From the NCBI RefSeq assembly GCF_004795105.1, contig NZ_SSBL01000004.1:310001-374000 (forward strand): DNA of 64,000 nt. The letters run 5' to 3'. The stretch comes from Streptomyces sp. A0642. Lineage in GTDB: Bacteria > Actinomycetota > Actinomycetes > Streptomycetales > Streptomycetaceae. The translations under genes and the position numbers were made by a program. Positions 24,592-32,611 of the stretch are shown in pieces. Numbering within the stretch: position 1 is the stretch's first letter; every line of letters begins with the position of its first letter. The notes under the pieces are model-generated. The model made no database searches, was not told the DNA's origin, and saw only the letters and a list, made by a program, of their open reading frames with translations.

Positions 24592-25770
24592 GTGATGGAT
24601 TCCGGGACTCGCCGCTTCTCCCTCATCACGGGCGGCGACGTAGCTGTGAAGGACCGGCCTGAGCAAGTGCAGCCGGAGCCGGGGTTGGCTGACGTCCTGA
24701 CGCTCCAGCGACAGGCCGCGGCGTCCGCGTCCGTGGAAGCCGAGCGGGCGCTCTTCCAGGACTCCCTCGCCGAGTACGTATGGGCCCGGGACGTCGCGGG
24801 CCTGTCACCGTGCACGCTGGAGTCGTTGGTCCAGCCGGTGCTGGAGATCTGCTCGTACTACGACGTCATGCCGTGGCACCTGACCTCGCGGCAACTGGAC
24901 AGATACTTCGCGGGCCCGGGCAAGCGGCCGCGGCACACGACGGTCAGGTCGAAGATCAACCGGATCGACCTCTACTACGCCTTCCTGGAACAGCGCTACG
25001 GCGGCGAAATCCACCGCCGGTTCGGTGCGGTAGTCGAGTCACCCGTCGACGCGTTTAACCGGCCGGTCCACCGGGGGGACTTCGGGCTCCGGATCCCACC
25101 GTCGGCCCGGGCGACGAAGGAGTTCTTCGCTGCGTGGCGGGAGGCGCTGCCGCGGGCGCGGAAGTACCCGGTGTCGGTCCGCAACTACGTGATGTCGAAG
25201 CTGACGTACATCTCCGGGGTTCGGGCGGCGGAGCTCTGCCAGGTGCAGCTCGGAGACGTGCACTGGGAGAACGGACAGTGGGGACGGTTCCTGGTACATG
25301 GCAAGGGCGCCGGTGGCTCCGGCCCCCGTGACCGCGAAGCCTTTCTCTTCGAAGAGGGCCGCGCGCTCCTGTGGTGGTACATCGAGGAGGTGCGGGGCGA
25401 CTTTCCCGATGACCCCACCGACCCACGGGCGCCGCTGTTCCCCTCCGAACGGCTGCCGAAGTCGCTGGCCGGCATGGACGGGCTGCTCGCACCGCCGGTG
25501 GTGCCCGACACGTTCCGGCGCGCGCTGAAGATGGCGTCGCACGAGTATCTGAGGGGCCCGGTCAGCGAGCTCTTTCCGCATCTCCTGCGGCACGCCTGCG
25601 CGACCCACAACTATGAGGCGGGGATGCCGTTGTGGGACGTGCAGGTCTTGCTCGGCCATGTTTGGGCATCCACCACGGTCGGCTATCTCGCGACGGCGAA
25701 GGGCGACCCGGAGCGGGCGAGCCTGGAGTCTTCCCGGCGAGCGGTTCGCCGGCTAAGCACGGAGGCGTGA
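24592..25770 (+). CDS. Tyrosine recombinase/integrase
   Basis: A 392-residue tyrosine recombinase with a complete active site: Arg211 in SGVRAAEL, Lys238 in VHGKGAGG, His330-x-x-Arg333 in HLLRHACATH, His356 in LLGH and Tyr365 in TTVGYLATAK. An N-terminal SAM-like core-binding domain (ALFQDSLAEYVWARDVAGLS, residues 53-72 and onwards) precedes the catalytic domain. It probably catalyses integration or excision of a mobile element. It begins a three-gene unit; the next gene starts four bases after its stop. GTG at 24592 or ATG at 24595 serve equally well as a start; neither has a good ribosome site. It looks intact although its third partner is broken. Confidence 0.88.
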   Translation: MMDSGTRRFSLITGGDVAVKDRPEQVQPEPGLADVLTLQRQAAASASVEAERALFQDSLAEYVWARDVAGLSPCTLESLVQPVLEICSYYDVMPWHLTSRQLDRYFAGPGKRPRHTTVRSKINRIDLYYAFLEQRYGGEIHRRFGAVVESPVDAFNRPVHRGDFGLRIPPSARATKEFFAAWREALPRARKYPVSVRNYVMSKLTYISGVRAAELCQVQLGDVHWENGQWGRFLVHGKGAGGSGPRDREAFLFEEGRALLWWYIEEVRGDFPDDPTDPRAPLFPSERLPKSLAGMDGLLAPPVVPDTFRRALKMASHEYLRGPVSELFPHLLRHACATHNYEAGMPLWDVQVLLGHVWASTTVGYLATAKGDPERASLESSRRAVRRLSTEA

Positions 25771-25774
25771 TCCT

Positions 25775-26107
25775 TTGAAGTGGAACCTGCGCTGGGCCGC
25801 GGCCAAGCGCGACATCTGGCGCCCGACCCAGCTGCAGGCAGCCTTCCGGGATGTGGGGTTCACCCCGTCCCTGAGCAAGGTGGCCGCGCTGTGGTCGGGC
25901 ACGCCGGTCACGGTCCGCCTGGAGGACCTGGACAAGATCTGCGCCGCCCTCCAGTGCACGGTGGCGGACCTGATGGAAGCCGAGCCGGTGGCGGCAGCTG
26001 AGGGACGCCCGGAATCCGAGCGGCGTGCCGTTGGCGAGAGCGGACCCGCGCGCCCGATTCCCAGGCCGGGCAGCGGCGGAGCCCGGCGCTCGCTGCCGCC
26101 GAACTGA
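25775..26107 (+). CDS. Helix-turn-helix (XRE-like) protein of the integrase unit
   Basis: A 110-residue protein with a Cro/CI-like DNA-binding domain in the first 70 residues: KRDIWRPTQLQAAFRDVGFT, PSLSKVAALWSGTPVTVRLE and DLDKICAALQCTVADLMEAE. The closing 'LDKICAALxCTVADLMEAE' is the usual last helix of XRE-type domains. The tail (about 40 residues) is Arg/Pro/Gly-rich and probably disordered. A TTG start follows a GGAGG ribosome site that overlaps the integrase stop, so translation is coupled to the integrase. It likely acts as regulator or directionality factor of the recombinase; this is inferred from gene order. Confidence 0.75.
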   Translation: MKWNLRWAAAKRDIWRPTQLQAAFRDVGFTPSLSKVAALWSGTPVTVRLEDLDKICAALQCTVADLMEAEPVAAAEGRPESERRAVGESGPARPIPRPGSGGARRSLPPN

Positions 26108-26119
26108 CCCGGGCATCCA

Positions 26120-27745
26120 GTGACCAGGGGGTTTGGGCTGCTCGGCTCGTGCGAGAAGTGTGCGAGCTGGGGAGGAGTGAACGGGAAGGCCATGTGCCCG
26201 CGGTGCGCGTGGGCGTGGACCCGCGTGTCCTCGGGCAGGGACGGCTGGAGCGAGACTCCGTGCCGGCGCTGCGCGCGGACCGTGCCGGTGCCGCGGGCCG
26301 GGGTGTGCGCGCCCTGCCTGCTGGCCGTCCGCCTCGGGGAAGACGACGACTGGGCCTGGGGCGAGCTCCACGACGAAGCCCTCGCGCCAGGCCGGCCGCG
26401 TCAGCTCGTCCTGGACATCAAGGGGATCGCCCTGCCCGAGACCAGGCCCGTGCGGATGCCCCAGGCCAAGTCCGGGCGGCGAGCGACCATCCCCCCGTGG
26501 CTACGGTCCAGGATTCCCGACCCGGTGCGGGACGATCCCCGGATCTGCCCTGTCCAGGTTCCCGGGCAGTTGGGGCTCTTCCCGACTCCGGCCCGCCAGT
26601 TCGCCCGCACCCACGCGGCCCGCATCGCAGACCGGAGCATCCCCGGTTTCGAGGCCGTCGCCGAGCAACTGCAGCAGCTGGCGGACGAGCGCCGGGTACG
26701 CGCCCGGACCATGTGGATCTGGCGGCTCGAAGGCTTCGCCCGCCTGGCACTGGCCGCCCGCGACCCCGACCAGCACCAAGTCGCCACCGAAGCCCTGAAA
26801 GACCTCCTCTACAACGGCCCGATTCTCGGACAGGCCCTGGACCGTGCCGGTTTCCTCGCACCGCCCCCACCACGCCGGGTGATCCCGCCGCGCGGAACCG
26901 GGCCCACCCGCCAGGGCGGGCAGCGAGACCCTGAACTGCGAGGACAGTGCACGCACTGCCTGGCCTGGGCGAACGACCGCCGGGTCATGTGCGCGGCGTG
27001 CACCAGCTGGTGCCATGAGATCCGCAAACGCGGCGGCACCGACGCCGAGTGCGACCGCTGCCACCGCACCCTGATGCTCAGCGACGGGATGTGCCGCATG
27101 TGCCGGATCGTCATCGCCGAAACAGAAGTAGACACCGCCCAGATCGCGATGAAGAACGGCGACCAGCTGTGGTTCGCCCGCCCCCACGCCGCCGGACTGG
27201 CCGTCGGACGCCTGCTGCCCGGCACCGCGGCGCTCCAAGGCCGCTTCGCCCTCAAACGCCGGCGCGCCCGGGCCCGGGCCGCGTCCGCATCGCGACCGTC
27301 CGAGCATCTCCTTGACCCTGCTCAGCTGGAACTCTTTCCGGCTCCACCACGGGACTGGTCCCGTCTGGACACCACCAGGCCGCCCGCCCCCACCTCAGCG
27401 GCAGCCGCCCTCGTCGCGGACTTCACCTCGTACATGCGCGGCCGCGGATGGAGCACCCACTCCTTCAACGGCAGCACCCGAACACTGCGCATCGTGACCG
27501 GCCACCTCGGCGCCGAGGTTCCCATCCAAGAGAGCGATATCCGAGCCCTGGCCTCCACATACCCGAACCTCCACGGCGCCCGAGTCATCAACTATCTCCG
27601 CCTGCGCGGCCTGCTCGACGCCCGCCCGCCCAGCGATCCGTGCACCGCGCGCGCCCGGCACCACGCTACCGCCGTCACACACCCGGCCTTCTCCACCGTG
27701 GCTTTGTCCACGAGTACGGACAGCGAATGTTCACCACTTCGGGAG
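26120..27745 (+). pseudogene. Zinc-ribbon protein of the integrase unit, 3' end lost
   Basis: The third gene of the unit encodes a cysteine-rich protein. It has one zinc-ribbon block near residues 11-75 (CEKC, CPRC, CRRC, CAPC pairs) and a second near residues 278-330 (CTHCLAWANDRRVMCAAC, then CDRCHRTLMLSDGMCRMCR). A region after residue 430 (ADFTSYMRGRGWSTHSFNGS, then TRTLRIVTGHLGAEV) resembles the N-terminal arm-binding domain of recombinases. The coherent protein ends near residue 540 at a tRNA-like sequence; the frame happens to stay open to 28480 and merges with an unrelated gene. So the natural C-terminus appears deleted. A GTG at 26120 is the assumed start. I do not know a characterised homologue. 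Confidence 0.55.
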
Positions 27746-27790
27746 GCACCCGGGATTCGAACAGCCTGTGACCTGCGACCGGTCAATGCG
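27742..27790 (-). other. tRNA 3'-end-like sequence, possible attachment-site remnant
   Basis: Read on the minus strand, the sequence holds GTTCGAATCCCGGGTGCCTC, which looks like the T-loop and acceptor strand of a tRNA. The 5' half of the T-stem does not pair (GGCTG against CCCGG), and no D-arm or anticodon arm can be folded, so it is not a tRNA gene. Its position where the integrase-unit protein loses coherence suggests an att core left by integration or excision at a tRNA gene. Confidence 0.35.
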
Positions 27791-27796
27791 AACCGT

Positions 27797-28046
27797 TCAG
27801 TCCCACCAGTCATCGCCGGTGTGCCAGCGCTGCACCCACTCCTTGAAGCCCCATGCCGGTTCGCCGGGCACCGGGATGGCGCCGACGTCGGCGATCATCC
27901 ATACCTCGCCGCGGCGGGGGCCTGTGGTCAGCAGGAGCCAGAACGATGGTCCGTCCTCCGCCCCGAGAACGATGGACCCCTCGGTGAATGCGGCGTTGAT
28001 CCGCGGGTCCTCGGGGTCGGGGACCGCTCGGTCCACAACGGCGGAC
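27797..28046 (-). pseudogene. SUKH/SMI1-type protein, C-terminal fragment
   Basis: The last ~80 codons of a minus-strand gene read PEDPRINAAFTEGSIVLGAE, DGPSFWLLLTTGPRRGEVWM and IADVGAIPVPGEPAWGFKEW before WVQRWHTGD and the stop. This matches the C-terminal half of SMI1/KNR4 proteins (strand 'FWLLLTTGPxRGEVW', closing helix 'F.eWvqrW'). The N-terminal half with the LP-x-x-Y-K signature is absent: upstream of about 28046 the DNA belongs to a divergent gene. An ATG/GTG-like start inside the fragment exists, but the domain would be incomplete. Confidence 0.6.
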
Positions 28047-28075
28047 CCGTCGAAGCCTGGTGCTGCGAGTCACAC

Positions 28076-28480
28076 TCGGTCACAGACGCACATGAGACCG
28101 CCGAACGCGTCGTGGCCTGCCTCCTGGAGTGGCGTGACTGGCTGGAGGACATGGCCGAGCGGTTCGAGCAGCTTGCACCGCATCCCGACGCGGACGCCGA
28201 GGACCGAAGCTGGCATCTGGAACGCGCGGTGACCCGCCTGGTCACCGCGGTCGTCAACAGCACCCACGCCGAATCGTCCTGGTACGGGCTCTGCGAGACG
28301 ACGCTGACCTGGTTCCTCACCTCCACCGGCCTTCGCTCCGAAGAGGCGCAGAAGGCGGTGGAAGCCGCTATCGGCGGCCGGTTCAAGAGCCACGTTGCAC
28401 CTGCCCCGACCCTGGTCGACACGGTTGGAGAGGACCTGGCGATTCGCCTGACCGGTCGCGGGTTCTATCGTGAGCGATGA
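28076..28480 (+). CDS. Companion of the Fic protein, N-terminus probably trimmed
   Basis: A helical protein of about 135 residues (VTDAHETAERVVACLLEWRD, WLEDMAERFEQLAPHPDADA, HLERAVTRLVTAVVNSTHAE and SSWYGLCETTLTWFLTSTGL). It overlaps the Fic gene start by 11 bases, so the two are translationally coupled. No start codon lies before the conserved-looking segment; the first in-frame GTG is within ERVVACLL, so the original N-terminus was probably cut where this DNA was joined to the SUKH fragment. The frame is continuous with the upstream zinc-ribbon gene, but the two parts are unrelated in sequence. By gene order it might regulate or inhibit Fic; no inhibitory (S/T)xxxE(G/N) motif is evident. 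Confidence 0.55.
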   Translation, partial: SVTDAHETAERVVACLLEWRDWLEDMAERFEQLAPHPDADAEDRSWHLERAVTRLVTAVVNSTHAESSWYGLCETTLTWFLTSTGLRSEEAQKAVEAAIGGRFKSHVAPAPTLVDTVGEDLAIRLTGRGFYRER

Positions 28481-29099
28481 CGCGCTGGCAGCGTGGTGCA
28501 AGGTCAGGGAGCAGGTCGACTGGTCCTCGGCCGCGAGCGTAGGCCCGGCACCGGCGCGCCCGGCCGTCGACGGACTCGCTGCCTGGTTCGACGGTCCGGT
28601 CCGCCTTCGCGACCCGGATCGCGCCGACCGGCTGCTCGCTGCGATGGCCCTGTCCCGCGTCGCAACCTCACAGGGAGAGCCGCTCACCCCGACCCTTCTC
28701 ACCGACTGGCAGAGGCTGGTTCTCGGTGTGAACGAGGTGGGTCTGCGTAAGAGCGACGCCTTCGCCAAGGGCGGCCGGGAACGATACGGCCTCACGCCCC
28801 ACACATGGCAGAACTTCGCCACCTGCCTGCACCAGAGCGCCGACGCGTCAGTTCCCCTAACAGCCCGCGCAGCCAGGGCATACCTCGACATCGCCTTCTT
28901 CCACCCCTACCCAGACGGTAACGCCCGCCTGGCACTGCTGGTCCTCGCCCACGTCCTGGAGAGGGAAGGAGTACGCCTGGACGAAGTGGGGCCGCTGCAA
29001 ACCACCCGCTACGCGGACGACCCTGACGGCGCTCTCGACTTGGCGGCTCTGGTCACCGCGCTGATCCGCGCCACTCACCGTCGGGCAACCGCACGGTGA
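28470..29099 (+). CDS. Fic/DOC-family protein with variant core motif
   Basis: A 209-residue Fic-domain protein. Fic enzymes transfer AMP or related groups from nucleotides onto target proteins, using a conserved HPFx(D/E)GN(G/K)R loop. Here the loop reads HPYPDGNAR (residues 145-153): the catalytic His, the Asp, Asn and Arg are kept, but Phe is Tyr and the second Gly is Ala. The upstream helices (TWQNFATCLHQSADASVPLT, ARAARAYLDIAFF) and downstream helix (LALLVLAHVLEREG) fit the fold. The preceding gene overlaps it by 11 bases. Activity is plausible but altered substrate use cannot be excluded. Confidence 0.75.
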   Translation: MSDDALAAWCKVREQVDWSSAASVGPAPARPAVDGLAAWFDGPVRLRDPDRADRLLAAMALSRVATSQGEPLTPTLLTDWQRLVLGVNEVGLRKSDAFAKGGRERYGLTPHTWQNFATCLHQSADASVPLTARAARAYLDIAFFHPYPDGNARLALLVLAHVLEREGVRLDEVGPLQTTRYADDPDGALDLAALVTALIRATHRRATAR

Positions 29100-29164
29100 G
29101 TGAAGGCTCCCGTCGAAGCTGACAGGTGAGCATGTTCAGCGGCTCTGTCGCTGATCCTGTGACG

Positions 29165-29290
29165 TCAGCCATCGAAGCGGGTCCAGTCGACGGGGAAGTC
29201 CGCCAGCGGTTCCAGGGCGCTTCGGTGGGTGGCGCCGGCCCAGACATCGAAATCTTTGCCGCCCTCGCTGCTGACGCGTACGACTAGAGC
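29165..29290 (-). pseudogene. C-terminal fragment of an unknown gene, cut by an IS
   Basis: About 40 minus-strand codons read LVVRVSSEGGKDFDVWAGAT, HRSALEPLADFPVDWTRFDG then a stop. Upstream the frame runs into the left end of the IS5-type element at 29.29 kb. The composition is protein-like (beta-strand, charged turn, aromatic tail) and unlike the IS. It is probably the 3' end of a gene interrupted by the insertion; I do not recognise the family. Confidence 0.4.
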
Positions 29291-29324
29291 GTGTCTCCTT
29301 GATCGGTTAGTCAGTTGATCGGGT

Positions 29325-30181
29325 GTGTCCGTCCGATTAGTAATCACTGATGCGATGTGGGACCGGATCGAGCCGCTGATGCCGGCCGATCCGGTCCGCG
29401 GTCGGCGGTGGGCCGATCACCGCCGAACCGTGGAGGCCATCGCGTGGAAGTACCGCACTTGCTCGCCCTGGAGGGACCTGCCCGACGAGCTCGGCTCGTT
29501 CCAGACCGCCCACAAGCGGTTGATCAGGTGGGCCGTGGACGGCACCTGGGAACGCATCCTTGCCGCGCTCCGGGCAGCGGCCGAGGCCGCTGACGACATC
29601 GGCTGGACCGTGTCGGTGGACTCCACCGTCTGCCGGGCCCACCAGCACGCCGCCGGAGCCAGGAAAAAGGGGCTCCAGGCCGGACCGAACCCGACGACCA
29701 CGCGCTCGGACGCTCCCGCGGCGGCCTGAGCACGAAGATTCATCTCGCCAGCGACGGCCTTGCACGGCCCCTGGCCCTCCGCGTCACCGCAGGCCAGGCG
29801 GGCGACGCTCCGGCCTTCGAATCCGTCATGGCCGGCATCCGCGTTCTGCGGAACGGACCCGGAAGACCGAGGACCCGCCCGGACGTCGTCCTGGCGGACC
29901 GTGCGTACTCATCCCGCGCGATCCGGAGTCACCTCCGACGACGCGGTATCCGTGCTGTCATTCCCCAGCCGTCCGACCAGGTCGGCCACCGGCTGCGGCG
30001 AGGCAGTGCCGGCGGCCGACCACCGGCCTTCGATGCCGAGACATACAAGGAGCGCAACGCGGTCGAGCGATGCATCAACCGGCTCAAGCAGTGGCGCGGC
30101 CTGGCCATGCGAACGGACAAGCTCGCGATGGCCTACCAGGCCGCACTCCACCTCGCTGCCATCCTGATTTGGGCCCGGTGA
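29325..30181 (+). CDS. IS5-family transposase, two frames joined by -1 shift
   Basis: The first frame (29325-29729) encodes the N-terminal domain and first catalytic Asp (VSVDSTVCRAHQHAAGARKK). The second frame, one base back, runs to 30181 and carries SRGGLSTKIHLASDGLARPL, the second Asp (PDVVLADRAYSSRAIRSHLR) and the Glu-region (YKERNAVERCINRLKQWRGL). The shift point is the run AGGAAAAAGGGG at 29661-29672, a typical slippery site, so a full protein would arise by programmed -1 frameshifting as in other IS5/IS427 members. All three catalytic acids are present; the element may be active. Confidence 0.82.
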
Positions 30182-30189
30182 CAGCCCGC

Positions 30190-30573
30190 TCAGCGATCGA
30201 CCATCCAACGCGCGTCCGCAGGCCAAGAGCCGGTGTCAACGATGTGCTCCACGAACCGGAACGCCTTGTGGATGGGGATGGTGTCCTCGTCCGGATACTC
30301 GTCGTCCTGCCCGTTGGAGAGAACGAACCCGCCGCTCCACCCCTCAGCTCCGGGGTCCACGGCATGCTCGCCGGGATCGCCCTCTTCTTCGAGCAGCATC
30401 ACCATGGCGCGCTCGGTATTCGTCACGAAAGCCAGCATCCGTCCGGACGAACTGGCCAGCCACGTCTCAAGCTGCCCACTGTCGATCCTCGTCTGAAGAG
30501 CCTCCAGCACCGTCTCGGAGTACACAGGCCCAGAGCTGTCGTCGCTGATCACCCAGGACTCGATCACGAGCAC
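30190..30573 (-). CDS. Imm1-like immunity protein
   Basis: A 127-residue acidic protein whose second half has the Imm1 layout: TERAMVMLLEEEGDPGEHAV, then SGGFVLSNGQDDEYPDEDTI, PIHKAFRFVEHIVDTGSWPA and a final W. Imm1 proteins neutralise polymorphic toxins, often deaminases. No toxin gene is next to it. It lies between the transposase stop and the deduced right end of the IS5-type element, convergent with the transposase (stop-to-stop gap of eight bases). Start ATG at 30573 (MLVIESWVISDD); an earlier GTG is not excluded. The assignment is by sequence pattern only. Confidence 0.65.
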   Translation of the reverse strand: MLVIESWVISDDSSGPVYSETVLEALQTRIDSGQLETWLASSSGRMLAFVTNTERAMVMLLEEEGDPGEHAVDPGAEGWSGGFVLSNGQDDEYPDEDTIPIHKAFRFVEHIVDTGSWPADARWMVDR

Positions 30574-30599
30574 GACGATCTCACGGACAGTTCAAAGAG

Positions 30600-31368
30600 A
30601 CAGTCCCTAGTCGTATGGGAGAGCAACCGCCTGGCCTTCGAACGGCTCCAAGGCCGGCTGAACCGCACCGCTTCTGCCGCTACCCGGCTGGCGGCGCAGT
30701 GGCCGGTCCATTTCGTGGCCTTCGACCTGCTCCACCACGGGGTTGACGGAGATCTGACCGGCCGCCCGTACTCGCGGCGCCGCGCCGCGCTGGAGTCGCT
30801 GTTCGCCGAGTACGAGCTCGCCGCACCATGGGCGCTGTGCCCGTCCACCACTGACCCGGCCCTCGCGGAAGACTGGCTGTCGTGGTCTGCGGTGGGGATG
30901 GAGGGCCTGGTCTTCAAACGCCTGGACCAGAAGGACACACCAGGCCGCGGCTGGAGAAAGTACAGGCTGCGGGCATCGACGGAGGCCGTCATCGGAGCCG
31001 TCAGCGGTTCCCTGGCCGCACCCGCGACCGTTCTTCTGGGCCGCTTGGACACGGCCGGAGCCCTGCAGTACACCGGCCGCACCTCCGCCCTTACCTATCA
31101 GGCAAGGCGGACGCTCGCTGCCCTACTGGCACCGCCCTCGGGTGGACACCCCTGGGAAGGATGGACCTTTTCGGCCGCCTGGGGCACCAAGGACACCCTG
31201 CCCGTCGAGCTGGTCGAACCGGTGTTGGTAGCGGAAGTAGCTGCAGACGTATCGCTCGATTCAAGGGGCCGGTGGCGGCATCCCGTGCGATGGCTTCGGT
31301 TGCGTCCCGAAATGGTGCCGGATGACGTGCCCCTGTTCGGCTCGGGCAACGAGCCCGCTGCAGGCTGA
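30600..31368 (+). pseudogene. ATP-dependent DNA ligase, 5'-truncated
   Basis: The frame begins LVVWESNRLAFERLQGRL directly at the right end of the IS. It contains the later nucleotidyltransferase motifs of ATP-dependent ligases: HFVAFDLLHHGVDGDL (motif IIIa), SAVGMEGLVFKRLD (motif IV) and GRGWRKYRL (motif V), followed by an OB-fold domain (ASTEAVIGAVSGSLAAPATV, LVEPVLVAEVAADVSLD, WRHPVRWLRLRPEM). The front part with the adenylated lysine motif (KxDG) is missing, so it cannot be active. Such LigC/LigD-like ligases are common in Streptomyces. The missing front is not found on the left side of the IS, implying deletion as well as insertion. Confidence 0.78.
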
Positions 31369-31651
31369 CGTACCGGCGGGGTGGCTCTCTCCCGCGATCG
31401 AACCACCTCTGCACTGAGAACGACTACGCCCCCGTTCGCTTGTGACCGAGCGGCTGTGTCTCGTCGCCGCCACCACCCAGCGCGGCAGTCCCGTGGGACC
31501 GCTCGCCGACACGGTCGATGGACCCCGAATCAGGTTGTCCGACGAAGCTGACGGCGGGCGAGCGCTGAAGGCCACCCGCGCCCGCCCCGCCTGGAGAGGG
31601 AAGTGACCGGGGGAGGCGGTCGGCGAACCCGCGGCCCTGGCGTTTGCTTGG

Positions 31652-32383
31652 TCAGCTTCCTGCCCGAGGCCCCGGCACTCTCGGCAGGAGCTCCCACAAC
31701 GGCCGGCTTCCGGCCGCCCAGGCAGCGAGTACGCGCCGGTCGGCCAGGTGCATGTGCAGCTGCTCGGCGAGCGGCGCGCAGCGGGAGGAGAAACGCCCGT
31801 TGGTGACAACCAGGACGATGTCTGCGCCGTGGATCTGGCGGGCGGTGCCGTTGACGCGCTGGAGGTCTGGGGTGCCGACGGCTGAGCCGCGGTCGCCGGC
31901 CTTGCGGTGCTTGCACTGAATGACCCAGGTGCGGCCGTGGGGGTCGGTGGCAAGGACGTCGGCGCCGTTGTCGCCGGATCCTCCGACCTGGCGGGCGTCG
32001 GTGCATCCGTCGCGGCGCATCAGGTCGCGCACCGCGTACTCGAATTCACGGTGGCCCAGGGCGTCGAGGTGCGGCAGTTCGTAGCGCAGCGCCTGCTGCT
32101 GTACCCGGTTCCATGCTCGCCGCTGCCGGTTCTGGTTGACGAACCAGGTCGCGGCCACGACCGCGACGGCTCCGAGCATGACCACCGCCCAGAGGTGGGC
32201 CACGAGCCAGGCGACGAGGAACCACACCGCTGCGATGCCCAGGACGCCGGCACCGAGGGCGAGAACCTGGCGGTCATGCTGCCGCTGCCGGCGGTAGCGC
32301 ACGTAACGGCGGCGCTGACTCGGGCGAGGCGCAGGCCGCCTTGCTCCGGGATGGTGGCGGCGCCGCGGGGGGCGGATGGGCAT
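31652..32383 (-). CDS. Membrane-anchored Mrr-type restriction endonuclease domain protein
   Basis: A 243-residue protein with a basic N-terminus, two membrane segments (VLALGAGVLGIAAVWFLVAW and VVMLGAVAVVAATWF, residues about 41-82) and a C-terminal Mrr-like nuclease domain. The catalytic PD-(D/E)XK signature is visible: LMRRDGCTDARQVGGSGDNG, AD, then WVIQCKHRKAG, where Asp and Gln-x-Lys are the usual metal and catalytic residues. The fold acts on DNA, classically methylated DNA for Mrr; the target here is unknown. A small membrane-protein gene ends 18 bases upstream on the same strand. Such gene pairs occur in Streptomyces plasmids and integrated elements. Confidence 0.8.
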   Translation of the reverse strand: MPIRPPRRRHHPGARRPAPRPSQRRRYVRYRRQRQHDRQVLALGAGVLGIAAVWFLVAWLVAHLWAVVMLGAVAVVAATWFVNQNRQRRAWNRVQQQALRYELPHLDALGHREFEYAVRDLMRRDGCTDARQVGGSGDNGADVLATDPHGRTWVIQCKHRKAGDRGSAVGTPDLQRVNGTARQIHGADIVLVVTNGRFSSRCAPLAEQLHMHLADRRVLAAWAAGSRPLWELLPRVPGPRAGS

Positions 32384-32401
32384 CGACTGGTCTCCGCGGT
32401 G

Positions 32402-32611
32402 TCAGTGGCTGGACTTGGTGATGCCGGAGGCGAGCTGACCCAGGAAGTCGAGGATGCCCTCGCCCGCCGGGGTCGGAGCAATCACCACACCCAGAGCGAG
32501 CACGATGATGACGGTCAGTTTCTCGTCGGCGCGACTGCGGGCCTCGGTACGCCGCCGCAGCCGGAGAAGGACGATGACGGCGAGCAGCATTCCCACGTTG
32601 ATCGTCAGCAT
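32402..32611 (-). CDS. Small two-helix membrane protein
   Basis: A 69-residue protein with two predicted membrane segments: NVGMLLAVIVLLRL near the N-terminus and LTVIIVLALGVVIA in the middle, joined by a basic loop (RRRTEARSRADEK). The tail is amphipathic (GEGILDFLGQLASGITKSSH). Its stop is 18 bases before the start of the membrane nuclease gene, so the pair is likely one operon. Similar small proteins of unknown role are found in actinobacterial conjugative elements. No enzyme motif. Confidence 0.65.
   Translation of the reverse strand: MLTINVGMLLAVIVLLRLRRRTEARSRADEKLTVIIVLALGVVIAPTPAGEGILDFLGQLASGITKSSH

Larger units (their letters stand above)
29284..30606 (+). mobile_element. IS5-family insertion sequence with a passenger gene
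   Basis: The left end begins CTAGAGCGTGTCTCCTTG near 29284 and the right end, read inward, is CTAGGGACTGTCTCTTTG near 30606. The ends match at roughly three of four positions and are flanked by ACGA-CTAG on the left and CTAG-TCGT on the right. Between them lie a two-frame transposase and, on the minus strand, an immunity-like gene. The right boundary is deduced from the repeat and from the point where the ligase frame begins. If correct, the element carries cargo; alternatively the imm gene was flanking DNA trapped by two IS events. Confidence 0.5.

Noticed and set aside
27742..27790. A complete tRNA gene
   Set aside because: Only the T-loop and acceptor-like strand are recognisable; the T-stem does not pair and no anticodon arm can be folded.
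26120..28480. One 786-residue protein
   Set aside because: The first two thirds are a zinc-ribbon protein and the last third is the Fic companion. The middle has no protein-like composition and is antisense to a SUKH fragment.
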